Part shown: one piece after another, positions 63,997-64,000 of the stretch
Layout of the letters: each line of letters opens with the position of its first letter
Position numbering within the stretch: position 1 is the stretch's first letter
Source: Nonomuraea sediminis
GTDB taxonomy: Bacteria; Actinomycetota; Actinomycetes; Streptosporangiales; Streptosporangiaceae
Assembly: GCF_018531495.1 (NCBI RefSeq)
Contig: NZ_JAHDTI010000010.1
Coordinates: forward strand, 547,833 to 611,832
DNA: 64,000 bases
Reading direction: 5' to 3'
Program-made: the position numbers and the translations under genes
The notes under the pieces: model-generated
The model's database searches: none
What the model saw: the letters and a program-made list of their open reading frames with translations, nothing else
What the model was told of the DNA's origin: nothing

Positions 63997-64000
63997 CCCT

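Overview
The window is high-GC chromosomal DNA from a filamentous actinobacterium. WhiA, RbpA, a mycothiol-type maleylpyruvate isomerase, TlyA and the SteA/SteB pair all point to Actinobacteria. The overall gene content, with many secreted orphans and paired regulators, suggests the Streptosporangiales (Nonomuraea-like); that genus-level guess is inference. I see no phage, plasmid or transposase genes. The right edge enters an rRNA operon, of which only the 5S gene (minus strand) and its terminator are inside.

Layout. 1-7.6 kb: end of opcA and pgl (pentose phosphate pathway), adenosine deaminase family, a TetR/SDR pair with a striking double operator, a ClpN-only protein and an ACT-GNAT fusion. 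7.6-12.6 kb: an amidohydrolase, a degenerate response-regulator/membrane-sensor pair, and two secreted orphans. 12.8-23.1 kb: a conserved actinobacterial core, rbpA, secG, the glycolytic operon gap-pgk-tpiA (with a probable DasR site in front of gap), two paralogous membrane proteins, then uvrC-rapZ-yvcK-whiA. 23-31.6 kb: LysR, DJ-1 and hydrolase genes, three tandem Rieske lipoproteins, an M20 peptidase, a 36-bp repeat tract, uvrA. 31.8-36.4 kb: mycothiol-type isomerase with a metallo-hydrolase, psd-pssA phospholipid genes, and terC behind a yybP-ykoY-type riboswitch.

36.4-47.5 kb: one long minus-strand series (small ORF, tlyA, NAD kinase, recN, steA, steB, a MraY/WecA-like transferase, a MurJ-like flippase, a glycosyltransferase), which reads as DNA repair/cofactor genes joined to a putative lipid-linked glycan assembly set tied to the septum. 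An SCP2-like protein and a HAD phosphatase follow. 47.5-61.3 kb: a stand-alone TipAS-like domain with a MerR-type promoter, a TPR protein, a DUF1015 protein and an MFS transporter that both carry long Ser/Thr/Pro/Ala inserts, a GlxA-type regulator, a LysR-NmrA-darcynin divergon, an SSB paralogue, a metallo-hydrolase and a TPR protein carrying nearly thirty 12-residue repeats. 61.3-64 kb: a methyltransferase, a potassium channel and the 5S gene.

A second theme is the non-coding DNA. Several intergenic stretches (28.4-28.75, 46.3-46.55, 48.0-48.4, 62.06-62.8 and 63.3-63.8 kb) are built of degenerate GC-rich repeats, and a GTACGGC-anchored element recurs between genes in both orientations. All calls come from reading the sequence; no database search was possible.
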